A stretch of DNA of 64,000 nt, taken from positions 7,560,001 to 7,624,000 of the forward strand of contig OX392527.1 of NCBI GenBank assembly GCA_947623455.1, in the 5' to 3' direction. Below are positions 28,901 through 43,900 of this stretch, piece by piece (positions within the stretch are counted from its first letter, which is position 1; each line of letters opens with the position of its first letter). The notes under the pieces are model-generated. The model was given only the letters and a program-made list of their open reading frames with translations. It ran no database searches and was not told the DNA's origin. The position numbers and the translations under genes were made by a program. The DNA comes from Mimachlamys varia (lineage: Eukaryota > Mollusca > Bivalvia > Pectinida > Pectinidae).

Positions 28901-31900
28901 TCACTGGCAAAAATGTAATAAACTGTTATAACTATAGACTCAGGGTCAGACCACCCACTACATGAAAATACCCGTTTAATGAAAAAGTTTCTTTTAGTGA
29001 ACCTCTGTAAACTTTGTAGGTCCAAGTTTAATATTGGTTTAATGAAAATTAAATCTGGGGTTTACGGAAAGTTTTATATTTTGGTAAATTTTAGATTTAA
29101 GCATCAGTAAATGTCGCTTAAATCCATAGAACTAAACATCCTTATCTTTACGAACATATTTTCACACAAGATAAAACACGTCAATATATTTTAACCAAAT
29201 GACTAAACACGTCTTTGCGTGACATATTTTCATCAGGTGACGAAACACGTCAACAAATTGTCTTGATGTGACAAAACACGTCCTTCAGCAAAGGATATTT
29301 AATACTTTTTTGAAAAGCAAACATTACAATGGTTGGATATTACATGACTACACTTGTGGATATTGTTTTGCTGTTGCAAATGATACACCCAACATCATTA
29401 TATTTTGAATAATTGCATTTATTCCCACTAAACATCCAAAACCCTCCCATCAGGACAAGCAAGGACTTTATTGTTTCTCACTTGTCGATAGACATTCACG
29501 CATGCTTTTGTACATGCATAATTATGAGGACACCACTATAATCCAGAAGCAAAAGTTTGGCATTTACAATCTTATTGTAATCACGTTGTTTAAAACAAGA
29601 TTGTGACTTAAAAACTTTTGAATAATTCCTGGGTTGGTGGTGTCATCATCACCGGTCTGCGTTTCTGTGGCTTTGACAGTGCCATGGTGATTAAGAGTTT
29701 CTGGATTATCACTATCACTGCTTGAGTCTTCAAAAGGGGGTCGTATTTCTTTTTTATTTTCTGATGCTGTACAATTCGCATTTCTCTGTCGTTTCTCAAA
29801 TCTTTTTTTCTGTTGTCTTTGACGTATCCACACCCTGTTCTCTGCTTTATGCTTACTTCTTCCCATCTGTAAAAAAATACATACATATCAGCAAATACAT
29901 TTTTAAGATTATCCTTTATACGGTATCGCCAATATAATCTTAAAAGTGATTGCGTATAGTAATGCTAGTAGCGCAACTGAATGTGATGTGCTGATCTTAA
30001 AAGTCAAATCCAGTAATATTTCTTTTTTCGCTTCTTTACTCTTTATGGTACAAACTATCTTTAGTTGTTTTGAACCGAAATTTGTGATTAATAAAGAAGT
30101 GAATATATTAGAAACATGTGTAAGAAATGTATACTTAACTATAATTACATTCAAAACGTCAAATCACCAAAGAGTATAAAACAGAATCAAATATTGAGGG
30201 ATAAATAAACAGGAGAAAAAACAAAACTGTCGTAAATGTAAAATATTAGAGTTGCTTCCCTTCATGATTACAACTGCATACCCTCCTCCTACACTATCCC
30301 GCTAACTCACTCCAGTAATGACCAATACAACTGTAATAATTATCAATATCAAATATTGCTTAAATTTTTTACTACATGTGGTATGACTTTTAAAATATTA
30401 TATTTTAAGTTAACTCCACATAGTTTTCAAATACTGATCAATATAATAATTATGATCTTGTATAAATAACAATACACAATTTTGGCGGTTCTTTCATACT
30501 TCCGTCGGTTACATGTGTGTAACACTGTTTCGGGCATGCAGAGGAGAACTCCAATCAACATGTCGATACTTTATCATATAGACATACGAAGCCCAATACA
30601 TCAACATTTAAAGGCGAAAAAAGGGGCGAACCACCTACCTCAGTCCTTCATCCCTCTCAAATGGTATTTCTTCAACCACGAAAAGCAAAAATATCTCGAA
30701 TGAGAAATGGCACGTTTTCCAAATGTGAACAGGATCGACGCTAAGATGGACACACTATGTACACTCCTGTGAGGCAAGGGTCAAGCTGCGCGTCGTCAAT
30801 TATGTCCAGGAGTGGACCAAGCAGCACGCTAGATCGGATTACATCACTAAGCGATGTAAGTGTATACTGTTATGATCAGTGCGTACATGTGTACATCTAC
30901 ATACTAAACTCTATTATCACTTTGTTTGTAGATAGCTATTTTACACATTTATCGTCATAAAAAGTATGTTTAATTTGCAACGGAAAAGCTTGATTGTGAT
31001 TCATCAAAATGATTTATAATGTAGTTATTTTAACTGCAAGTATATTGTGTTCGATAATTTGTGTTTCTTTTTCCAGGAAAAGTAATAGATCAGGGACTTG
31101 CAAAACCTGAAGTATAATGGCATGACAACGATAAAAACAAAGCTAGGAGAAAAAAGGTAAGTCTGTTAACAAAGTACCTACTAAATTCGCTTGGACCTTT
31201 TGACGGAAATATGTGCACAAAGTATTAAAAATTGGGTCCAAATAATGAAACAAATAGTACCAGCTGTGTAATAAAAACAAATATACTGAGTGTTTGCAAT
31301 TGATCTATAGACCAATATTTTTCCTTCTTCAGAAACTAACCCAGAGGGGAACTGCATGCGCCAAGACAGTATCATGGAGTGCAGAGAGAAAGCAGAAAGT
31401 ATTGACAGCCCTCAAGATTATGGGGTTCCTCAAGGGTCGGTGTTAGGACCCCGTAAATACTGCATGTATTCAAAACCAATCGGTGAGATTTGTCATAGAC
31501 ATAACCTTTGCTATCATTGTTATGCTGATGACACACAGATTTACATGGTCATCAGACCACAGGACAGCTGGGACACCGTATCAGAAAATCTGGAAGCTTG
31601 TCTGACAGACATCAGAAGCTGGATGAATGCCAACATGCTAAAACTAAATCAGGAAAAGACGGAACTGATCGTCTTTTCTCCAAAGTGTAAGCAATCAACG
31701 GCTCTCCAGCTCAAGGTCGGAACAAGTACTGTAGAGGCTGTCCCAACTGTTAAAAATCTAGGGGTGTACTTTGATAGTTCACTGAACATGGAGAAACAAG
31801 TGAATGCTATCGCCAAATCCTGTTACTACCAGATCAGGAACATCGGCTGTATACGGCAGTTTATAACTGCCGATGCATGCAAGATTTTGGTTCATTCACT

Positions 31901-34900
31901 TGTTACCTCACGGCTGGACTATGGAAATGCCCTACTCTGTGGTATATCTGACAAATTGACAAGTCGCCTACAGAAGGTCCAGAACACGGCAGCACGTTTC
32001 GTTTCTCGGGTTAGAAAGAGAGAACACATCACTCCTGTTCTGTATTCATTGCACTGGCTACCTGTGCAATACAGGTCACAATATAAAATCTTGGTATACA
32101 CATACAAGGCACTTGATGGAACAGCTCCCCAGTACATACGGGAGCTAGTTACCCTGTATCAGCCGTCACGATCACTGAGGTCGAAGACAGAATCATTGTT
32201 GTGTGTCCCAAAATCTCGTACTGTGACCTATGGAAACCGGTGTTTTGGGAAAGTTTCGGCCACGTTGTGGAATAGATTACCATCCGCTATCCGAAAAACA
32301 AATACTCTGGCCAAATTCAAGAAACTTCTGAAGACGTACCTTTTCACGTCTGCATATTAGGGACAACTTAGACGTCATGTATATACTGACATTTGTTTAT
32401 CTACAGTAGATGTAGTTCGTATTTATATGCAAATTTTTATATTATCACATTAGCTTAGATTGTAATAACTTCTTTATTTATGCAGTGTAAGTATCAAATT
32501 ATTATCTACATGTTGTGAAGCGCTTTAGAGTAATTTTACAAATTATATAGAGCGCTATATAAATGTTGTATATTATTATTATTATTATTAAGATAAACAA
32601 CATGTTTTCGAGAGTATATTTTGGAAGAGGACAGTTTTATTTAAAATTTGATCATTGTCATGGAGGAGCTACCCATTCAACAAGGTGATTGTAGAGCTCG
32701 ACAAAAAGAGAGACAACAAAATCAAAAAACTGTCAGAGGCAGCAGTATAAAAGCGAGCGGACAGAAGAGTTGTCAACTAGGAAATGTCCTTCAGACGTGG
32801 AGGATGCCATGAAGTGGACAATAAAACTATTTACCAAGCACCACATCCATACTTTACTGGAAGATACATGTATAAGTATAGTTAACATTTACCGAAATAA
32901 AAGTTTAGTTTTTGAGAATTTTGTGTTGTATTATACATTACATTCACAGGGATATGCTTAAAGTTTACTAAAATATCAATTGAGTTTACTGAAATATCAA
33001 CTGAGTTTACTGAAAAATCAATAGAGAATTTTTTTGTAATTTTCTTCCTTCGTAAATTTGACGTTTACTAGTAGTTTAAGGAATCAACAAAACATCATTA
33101 AATCACAGAGTTTACCAATATCATAAACAGCACTTAAATGGAAATTAAACGACTAGTTAAAGACGTTTTATTTTCAATTAATCTCAATAAAACTGCTCGT
33201 TTTGGTGAGTTTTGATATGATTTTCTTAACTTATTAAACCCATTATTTTATGCAGTGACCAATACATTGTAATTGTTAAACAGTTATAACTATAGACACA
33301 GTGTCAGACCACCATTACATTGTAATTGTTAAACAGTTATAACTATAGACTCAGGGTCAGACCACCATTACATTGTAATTGTTTAACAGATATAACTATA
33401 GACACAGGGTCAGACCACCATTACATTGTAATTGTTAAACAGTTATAACTATAGACACAGGGTCAGACCACCATTACATTGTAATTGTTAAACAGTTATA
33501 ACTATAGACACAGGGTCAGACCACCATTACATTGTAATTGTTAAACAGATATAACTATAGACACAGGGTCAGACCACCATTACATTGTAATTGTTAAACA
33601 GTTATAACTATAGACACAGGGTCAGACCACCATTACATTGTAATTGTTAAACAGATATAACTATAGACACAGGGTCAGACCACCATTACATTGTAATTGT
33701 TAAACAGTAATGTTATAACTATAGACACAGGGTCAGACCACCATTACACTGTAATTGTTAAACAGTTATAACTATAGACTCAGGGTCAGACCACCATTAC
33801 ATTGTAATTGTTAAACAGTTATAACTATAGACACAGTGTCAGACCACAATTACAGAGTAATTGTTAAACAGTTATAACTATAGACTCAAGGTCAGACCAC
33901 CATTACATTGTAATTGTTAAACAGTTATAACTATAGACTCAGGGTCAGACCACCATTACATTGTAATTGTTAAACATTTATAACTATAGACACAGGGTCA
34001 GACCACCATTACCTTGTAATTGTTAAACAGTTATAACTATAGACACAGGGTCAGACCACCATTAATATACATTGTAATTGTTAAACAGTTATAACTATAG
34101 ACTCAGGGTCAGACCAACATTACATTGTAATTGTTTAACAGTTATAACTATAGACACAGGGTCAGACCACCATTACATTGTAATTGTTTAACAGTTATAA
34201 CTATAGACACAGGGTCAGACCACCATTACCTTGTAATTGTTTATTAGTTATAACTATAGACACAGGGTCAGACCACCATTACCTTGTAATTGTTAAACAT
34301 CTATAACTATAGACACAGGGTCAGACCACCATTACATTGTAATTGTTAAACAGTTATAACTATAGACACAGGGTCAGACCACCATTACATTGTAATGGTT
34401 AAACATCTATAACTATAGACACAGGGTCAGACCACCATTACATTGTAATTGTTAAACAGTTATAACTATAGACTCAGGGTCAGACCACCATTACATTGTA
34501 ATGGTTAAACATTTATAACTATAGACTCAGGGTCAGACCACCATTACATTGTAATTGTTAAACAGTTATAACTATAGACACAGGGTCAGACCACCATTAC
34601 ATTGTAATTGTTAAACAGTTATAACTATAGACACAGGGTCAGACCACCATTACATTGTAATTGTTAAACAGTTATAACTATAGACACAGTGTCAGACCAC
34701 CAATACATTGTAATTGTTAAACATTTATAACTACAGACTCAGGGTCAGACCACCATTACAGAGTAATTGTTAAACAGTTATAACTATAGACACAGGGTCA
34801 GACCACCATTACATTGTAATTGTTAAACAGTTATAACGATAGGATCAGTACCTTGTTATAGAAGCTGACGTAAAGGAGGTCAGCGTTGTCCACATTGGTC

Positions 34901-37900
34901 CACTTCCTTATCGCTGCAGTGTGACACTGGCAGCAGTTATCATAGTGAACCTCCCCACTGTCTCTGGCACAGGCACAACACCTACAACAGTTCAAAGTCT
35001 GTATAATACCTAAAATAGTTCAAAGTCTGAATAATACCTAAAATAGTACAAAGTCTGTATAACACCTAAAATAGTACAAAGTCTTTATAACACCTGAAAT
35101 AGTACAAAGTCTGTATAACACCTAAAATAGTTCAAAGTCTGTATAACACCTAAAATAGTTCAAAGTCTGTATAACACCTAAAATAGTACAAAGTCTGTTT
35201 AACACCTAAAATAGTTCAAAGTCTGTATAACACCTAAAATAGTTCAAAGTCTGTATAACACCTAAAATAGTACAAAGTCTGTTTAACACCTAAAATAGTT
35301 CAAAGTCTGTATAACACCTAAAACAGTTCAAAGTCTGTATAACACCTAAAATAGTTCAAAGTCTGTATAACACCTAAAATAGTACAAAGTCTGTTTAACA
35401 CCTAAAATAGTTCAAAGTCTGTATAACACCTAAAATAGTTCAAAGTCTGTATAACACCTAAAATAGTTCAAAGTCTGTATAACACCTAAAATAGTTCAAA
35501 GTCTGTATAACACCTGAAATAGTACAAAGTCTGTATAATACCTAAAATAGTACAAAGTCTGTATAATACCTACAACAGTTCAAAGTCAGTATAACACCTT
35601 AAACAGGCCAAAGCGTATTTAATGTCTGTATAATACCTACAACAGTTCAAAGCCTGTATAACACCTAAAATAGTACAAAGTCTGTATAACACCTAAAATA
35701 GTTCAAAGCCTGTATAACACCTAAAATAGTTCAAGTCCTGTATAACATCTAAAATAGTTCAGTCTGTATAACACCTAAAATAGTTCAAAGCCTGTATAAC
35801 ACCTAAAATAGTTCAAGTCCTGTATAACATCTAAAATAGTTCAGTCTGTATAACACCTAAAATAGTTCAAGTCCTGTATAACATCTAAAATAGTTCAAAG
35901 TCTGTATAACACCTAAAATAGTTCAAAGCCTGTATAACACCTAAAATAGTACAAAGTCTTTATAACACCTGAAATAGTACAAAGTCTGTATAACACCTGA
36001 AATAGTACAAAGTCTGTATAATACCTAAAATAGTACAAAGTCTTTATAACACCTAAAATAGTACAAGTCTGTATAACACATGAAATAGTACAAAGTCTGT
36101 TTAACACCTAAAATAGTTCAAAGTCTGTATAGCACCTAAAATAGTACAAAGTCTGTAAAACACCTAAAATAGTTCAAAGTCTGTATAACACCTAAAATAG
36201 TACAAAGTCTGTATAACACCTGAAATAGTACAAAGTCTGTATAATACCTAAAATAGTACAAAGTCTGTATAACACCTAAAATAGTACAAAGTCTGTATAA
36301 CACCTAAAATAGTTCAAAGTCTGTATAACACCTAAAATAGTTCAAAGTCTGTATAATACCTAAAATAGTACAAAGTCTGTATAACACCTAAAATAGTACA
36401 AAGTCTGTATAACACCTAAAATAGTACAAAGTCTGTATAAGACCTAAAATAGTTCAAAGTCTGTATAATACCTACAACAGTTCAAAGCCTGTATAACACC
36501 TGAAATAGTTCAAAGTCTGTATAACACCTAAAATAGTACAAAGTCTGTATAACACCTGAATTAGTACAAAGTCTGTATAACACCTAAAATAGTACAAAGT
36601 CTGTATAACACCTAAAATAGTACAAAGTCTGTATAACACCTAAAATAGTTCAAAGTCTGTATAATACCTAAAATAGTACAAAGTCTGTATAACACCTGAA
36701 ATAGTACAAAGTCTGTATAACACCTGAAATAGTTCAGTCTGTATAACACCTGAAATAGTACAAAGTCTGTATAACACCTAAAATAGTTCAAAGTCTGTAT
36801 AACACCTGAAATAGTACAAAGTCTGTATAACACCTGAAATAGTACAAAGTCTGTTTAACACCTGAAATAGTTCAAAGTCTGTATAACACCTAAAATAGTT
36901 CAGTCTGTATAACACCTGAAATAGTACAAAGTCTGTATAACACCTAAAATAGTTCAAAGTCTGTATAATACCTAAAATAGTACAAAGTCTGTATAACATC
37001 TAAAATAGTTCAGTCTGTATAACACCTGAAATAGTACAAAGTCTGTATAACACCTAAAATAGTTCAAAGTCTGTATAATACCTAAAATAGTACAAGTCTG
37101 TATAACACATGAAATAGTACAAAGTCTGTTTAACACCTAAAACAGTTCAAAGTCTGTATAATACCTAAAATTGTACAAGTCTGTATAACACCTAAAATAG
37201 TTCAAAGTCAGTATAACACCTTAAACAGGCCAAAGCGTATTTAATGTCTGTATAACACTTTACGCAGTCTAAAGTCTGTATAATGTTTGTATAACACCTT
37301 ACACAGTTAAAAGTCTGTATAATGTCTGTATAGCACCTAAAACAGTTCCAAGTCTGTAAATATCTGTATAACACCTAAAATTCTTCAAAGACAATATATT
37401 AACTTCAGTAGCTCAAAACATATATAAAACTAGTGCTGTTAAAAGTCTATATAAAAACTACAGCAGTTCAAAGTGTGTATAACAACTACAGCTGTTCAAA
37501 GTGTGTATAACAACTACATCAATTCAAAGTGTGTATAGCAACTACAGCTGTTCAAAGTGTGTATAGCAACTACAGCTGTTCAAAGTGTGTTTAACAACTA
37601 CGGCAATTCAAAGTGTGTATAACAACTACAGCAGTTCAAAGTGTGTATAGCAACTACAGCAATTCAAAGTGTGTATAGCAACTACAGCAGTTCAAAGTGT
37701 GTATAGCAACTACAGCAATTCAAAGTGTGTATAGCAACTACAGCAATTCAAAGTGTGTATAACAACTACAGCAATTCAAAGTTAGTATAGCAACTACAGC
37801 AATTCAAAGTGTGTATAACAACTACAGCAGTTCAAAGTGTGTATAGCAACTACAGCAATTCAAAGTGTGTATAGCAACTACAGCAATTCAAAGTGTGTAT

Positions 37901-40900
37901 AGCAACTACAGCAATTCAAAGTGTGTATAACAACTACAGCAATTCAAAGTTAGTATAGCAACTACAGCAATTCAAAGTGTGTATAACAACTACGGCAGTT
38001 CAAAGTGTGTATAACAACTACGGCAGTTCAAAGTGTGTATAACAACTACGGCAGTTCAAAGTGTGTATAACAACTACGGCAGTTCAAAGTGTGTATAACA
38101 ACTACAGCTGTTCAAAGTGTGTATAACAACTACGGCAGTTCAAAGTGTGTATAACAACTACGGCAGTTCAAAGTGTGTATAACAACTACAGCAGTTCAAA
38201 GTGTGTATAACAACTACAGCTGTTCAAAGTGTGTATAACAACTACAGCAATTCAAAGTGTGTATAACAACTACAGCAGTTCACAGTGTGTATAACAACTA
38301 CAGCAATTCAAAGTTAGTATAGCAACTACAGCTGTTCAAAGTGTGTTTAACAACTACGGCAGTTCAAAGTGTGTATAACAACTACGGCAGTTCAAAGTGT
38401 GTATAACAACTACAGCTGTTCAAAGTGTTTATAACAACTACAGCAGTTCACAGTGTGTATAACAACTACGGCAGTTCAAAGTGTGTATAACAACTACAGC
38501 AGTTCACAGTGTGTATAACAACTACAGCAGTTCAAAATCTGTAAAACAACTACAGCAGTTCAAAGCGTGTATAACAACTACAGCAGTTCAAAGTGTGTAT
38601 AACAACTACAGCAGTTCAAAATGTGTATAACAACTACGGCAGTTCACAGTGTGTATAACAACTACGGCAGTTCAAAGTGTGTATAACAACTACAGCAGTT
38701 CACAGTGTGTATAACAACTACAGCAATTCAAAATGTGTATAACAACTACAGCAGTTCAAAATCTGTATAACAACTACAGCAGTTCAAAGTGTGTATAGCA
38801 ACTACGGCAATTCAAAGTGTGTATAGCAACTACAGCTGTTCAAAGTGTGTATAACAACTATGGCAGTTTAAAGTGTGTATAACAACTATAGCAGTTCAAA
38901 GTGTGTATAACAACTACGGCAGTTCAAAGTGTGTATAACAACTACAGCAATTCAAAGTGTGTTTAACAACTACAGCAGTTCAAAATGTGTATAACAACTA
39001 CAGCAATTCAAAGTGTGTATAACAACTACGGCAATTCAAAGTGTGTATAACAACTACAGCAGTTCAAAATGTGTATAACAACTACGGCAGTTCAAAGTGT
39101 TTATAACAACTACAGCAGTTCAAAGTGTTTATAACAACTACAGCAGTTCAAAATCTGTATAACAACTACAGCAGTTCAAAGTGTGTATAACAACTACAGC
39201 AGTTCAAGTACTAGACGTGTAAGTGTTATATAAATGTTCCGCTTACAACCAAGGGGAATTTTTTAGCATCCTTGACTTTTTGATATGTGTACTCAAAACT
39301 TTTCACACTCTTGCTAAGCATTTGGTAAAATCCAGAAAATCCAAATATAGCTAGAACTGTCAGCTATAGGCCAACTAATATCCCCCCTCCACACACTCGC
39401 CATCACACCATTCCAGCTGTAACACAATGAAGAAACTGTTAAGTAAAATGTCTTCCTCTAAGTGCTATAACATTCAGGTAAATTAGATAGCTACACAATC
39501 AATGGGATATGACTAAGCCTACAACATACTTATTCTATTAATAATTAAGAGCAAAAAAATTTAAGACAATCACAGCTGTTACCAGTGTTAGTGTCAGTCA
39601 CAGCTGTAACTAGTGTTAATGTCAGTCACGGCTGTAACCAGTGTTAATGTCAGTCACAGCTGTTACCAGTGTTAATGTCAGTCACAGCTGTTACCAGTGT
39701 TAATGTCAGTCACAGCTGTAACCAGTGTTAATGTCAGTCACAGCTGTAACCAGTGTCAGTGTCAGTCACAGCTGTTACCAATGTTAGTGTCAGTAACAGC
39801 TGTAATCAGTATTAGTGTAATTCACACCTGTAACCAGTGTTAATGTCAGTCACAACTGTTACCAGTGTTAGTGTCAGTCACAGCTGTAACCAGTGTTAAT
39901 GTCAGTCACAACTGTAACCAGTGTCAGTGTCAGTCACAGCTGTAACCAGTGTTAGTGTCAGTCACAACTGTAACCATTGTCAGTGTCAGTCACAGCTGTA
40001 ACCAGTGTTAATGTCAGTCAAAGATGTAACTAGTGTTAATGTCAGTCACAGCTGTAACCAATGTTAATGTCAGTCACAGCTGTAACCAGTGTCAGTGTCA
40101 GTCACAGCTGTAACCAGTGTTAATGTCAGTCACAGCTGTAACCAGTGTCAGTCAAAGCTATTACCAGTGTCAGTGTCAGTCACAGCTGTAACCAGTGTTA
40201 ATGTCAGTCACAACTGTAACCAGTGTCAGTGTCAGTCACAGCTGTAACCAGTGTTAGTGTCAGTCACAACTGTAACCATTGTCAGTGTCAGTCACAGCTG
40301 TAACCAGTGTTAATGTCAGTCAAAGATGTAACTAGTGTTAATGTCAGTCACAGCTGTAACCAGTGTTAATGTCAGTCACAGCTGTAACCAGTGTCAGTGT
40401 CAGTCACAGCTGTAACCAGTGTTAATGTCAGTCAAAGCTGTAACTAGTGTTAATGTCAGTCACAGCTGTAACCAGTGTTAGTGTCAGTCACAGCTGTAAC
40501 CAGCGTCAGTGTCAGTCACAGCTGTAACCAGTGTTAGTGTCAGTCACAGCTGTAACCAGTCTCAGTGTCAGTCACAGCTGTTACCAGTTTAAGTGTCAGT
40601 CACAGCTGTAACCAGCGTCAGTGTCAGTCACATCTGTAACCAGTGTTAGTGTCAGTCACAGCTGTAACCAGTCTCAGTGTCAGTCACAGCTGTTACCAGT
40701 GTTAGTGTCAGTCACAGCTGTAACCAGTATCAGTGTCAGTCACAGCTATAACCAGTGTTAGTGTCAGTCACAGCTGTAACCAGTTTTAAAGTCAGTCAAA
40801 GCTGTAACCAGTGTCAGTGTCAGTCACAGCTGTTACCAGTGTCAGTGTCAGTCACAGCTGTAACCAGTGTTAATGTCAGTCACAACTGTAACCATTGTCA

Positions 40901-43900
40901 GTGTCAGTCACAGCTGTAACCAGTGTTAATGTCAGTCAAAGATGTAACTAGTGTTAATGTCAGTCACAGCTGTAACCAGTGTTAATGTCAGTCACAACTG
41001 TAACCAGTGTCAGTGTCAGTCACAGCTGTAACCAGTGTTAATGTCAGTCAAAGCTGTAACTAGTGTTAATGTCAGTCACAGCTGTAAGCAGTGTTAATGT
41101 CAGTCATAACTGTAACCAGTGCCAGTGTCAGTCACAGCTGTAACCAGTGTTAATGTCAGTCAAAGATGTAAGTAGTGTTAATGTCAGTCACAGCTGTAAC
41201 TAGTGTTAATGTCAGTCACAGCTGTAACCAGTGTCAGTCACAGCTGTTACCAGTGTCAGTGTCAGTCACAGCTGTAACCAGTGTTAATGTCAGTCACAAC
41301 TGTAACCAGTGTCAGTGTCAGTCACAGCTGTAACCAGTGTTAGTGTCAGTCACAACTGTAACCATTGTCAGTGTCAGTCACAGCTGTAACCAGTGTTAAT
41401 GTCAGTCAAAGATGTAACTAGTGTTAATGTCAGTCACAGCTGTAACCAGTGTTACTGTCAGTCAAAGCTGTAACTCGTGCTAATGTCAGTCACAGCTGTA
41501 AGCAGTGTTAATGTCAGTCATAACTGTAACCAGTGCCAGTGTCAGTCACAGCTGTAACCAGTGTTAGTGTCAGTCACAACTGTAACCATTGTCAGTGTCA
41601 GTCACAGCTGTAACCAGTGTTAATGTCAGTCACAACTGTAACCAGTGCCAGTGTCAGTCACAGCTGTAACCAGTGTTAGTGTCAGTCACAACTGTAACCA
41701 TTGTCAGTGTCAGTCACAGCTGTAACCAGTGTTAATGTCAGTCAAAGATGTAAGTAGTGTTAATGTCAGTCACAGCTGTAACCAGTGTTAATGTCAGTCA
41801 CAACTGTAACCAGTGTCAGTGTCAGTCACAGCTGTAACCAGTGTTTGGTCAGTCACAACTGTAACCATTGTCAGTGTCAGTCACAGCTGTAACCAGTGTT
41901 AATGTCAGTCAAAGAAGTAACTAGTGTTAATGTCAGTCACAGCTGTAACCAGTGTTACTGTCAGTCACAGCTGTAACCAGTGTCAGTGACAGTCACAGCT
42001 GTTACCAGTGTTAGTGTCAGTCACAGCTGTAACCAGTGTCAGTGGCAGTCACAGCTGTAACCAGTGTTAATGTCAGTCACAGCTGTAACTAGTGCTAATG
42101 TCAGCCACAGCTGTTACCATTGTTAATGTCAGTCACAGCTGTAACCAGTGTTAGTGTCAGTCACAGCTGTAACCAGTATTAATGTCAGTCACAACTGTAG
42201 CCAGTGTTAGTGTCAGTCACATCTGTAACCAGTGTTAATGTCAGCCAAAACTGTTACCAGTGTTAATGTCAGTCACAGCTGTAACCAGTGTTAGTGTCAG
42301 TCACAGCTGTAACCAGTGTCAGTGTCAGTCACAGCTGTAACCAGTATTAATGTCAGTCACAACTGTAACCAGTGTTAATGTCAGTCACAGCTGTAGCCAG
42401 TGTTAATGTCAGTCACAGCTGTTACCAGTGTTAATGTCAGTCACAGCTGTTACCAGTGTTAATGTCAGTCACAGCTGTAACCAGTGTTAGTGTCAGTCAC
42501 AGCTGTAACCAGTATTAATGTCAGTCACAACTGTAACCAGTGTTAATGCCAGTCACAGCTGTAACCAGTGTTAATGTCAGTCACAGCTGTAACCAGTGTT
42601 AGTGTCAGTCACAGCTGTTACCAGTGTTAATGTCAGTCACAACTGTTACCAGTGTTAATGTCAGTCACAGCTGTAACCAGTGTTAATGTCAGTCACAGCT
42701 GTAACCAGTGTTAGTGTCAGTCACAGCTGTTACCATTGTTAATGTCAGTCACAGCTGTTACCAGTGTTAGTGTCAGTCACAGCTGTTACCAGTATTACTG
42801 TCAGTCACAACTGTAGCCAGTGTTAGTGTCAGTCACAGCTGTAACCAGTATTAATGTCAGTCACAACTGTAGCCAGTGTTAGTGTCAGTCACATCTGTAA
42901 CCAGTGTTAATGTCAGCCAAAACTGTTACCAGTGTTAATGTCAGTCACAGCTGTAACCAGTGTTAGTGTCAGTCACAGCTGTAACCAGTGTCAGTGTCAG
43001 TCACAGCTGTAACTAGTGTTAATGTCAGTCACAGCTGTAACCAGTGTCAGTCACAGCTGTTACCAGTGTCAGTGTCAGTCACAGCTGTAACCAGTGTTAA
43101 TGTCAGTCACAACTGTAACCAGTGTCAGTGTCAGTCACAGCTGTAACCAGTGTTAGTGTCAGTCACAACTGTAACCAGCGTCAGTGTCAGTCACATCTGT
43201 AACCAGTGTTAGTGTCAGTCACAGCTGTAACCAGTCTCAGTGTCAGTCACAGCTGTTACCAGTGTTAGTGTCAGTCACAGCTGTAACCAGTATCAGTGTC
43301 AGTCACAGCTATAACCAGTGTTAGTGTCAGTCACAGCTGTAACCAGTTTTAAAGTCAGTCAAAGCTGTAACCAGTGTCAGTGTCAGTCACAGCTGTTACC
43401 AGTGTCAGTGTCAGTCACAGCTGTAACCAGTGTTAATGTCAGTCACAACTGTAACCATTGTCAGTGTCAGTCACAGCTGTAACCAGTGTTAATGTCAGCC
43501 AAAACTGTTACCAGTGTTAATGTCAGTCACAGCTGTAACCAGTGTTAGTGTCAGTCACAGCTGTAACCAGTGTCAGTGTCAGTCACAGCTGTAACTAGTG
43601 TTAATGTCAGTCACAGCTGTAACCAGTGTCAGTCACAGCTGTTACCAGTGTCAGTGTCAGTCACAGCTGTAACCAGTGTTAATGTCAGTCACAACTGTAA
43701 CCAGTGTCAGTGTCAGTCACAGCTGTAACCAGTGTTAGTGTCAGTCACAACTGTAACCAGCGTCAGTGTCAGTCACATCTGTAACCAGTGTTAGTGTCAG
43801 TCACAGCTGTAACCAGTCTCAGTGTCAGTCACAGCTGTTACCAGTGTTAGTGTCAGTCACAGCTGTAACCAGTATCAGTGTCAGTCACAGCTATAACCAG

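Larger units (their letters stand above)
28957..33255. mobile_element. 4.3-kb unclassified insertion in the 53-bp array
   Basis: A non-repetitive block bounded by array units on both sides. The ends carry GTTTAAT-type similarity (28974 plus; 33238 minus) but no clear long inverted repeat. The left part has four copies of GACnAAACACGTC at 29170, 29201, 29239 and 29270; the right part has three 21-bp repeats with AGTTTACTGAAATATCAA (32959-33022). The interior has splice-like signals, a basic/acidic open frame on the minus strand, a poly(A) signal AATAAA near 32896 and a nested LINE. Possibly a DNA transposon carrying genes; class unknown. Confidence 0.5.

Noticed and set aside
30757..30960. 67-residue open frame starting [10 protein letters not shown]
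   Set aside because: It overlaps a better exon-like frame ending at a GTAAGT donor and reads into the following intron; no recognisable content.
33256..34852. 53-bp array as exon 7 donor derived
   Set aside because: Similarity starts at intron position +4 (CTGATCCTATCG versus CTGAGTCTATAG); the GT donor is not in the units.
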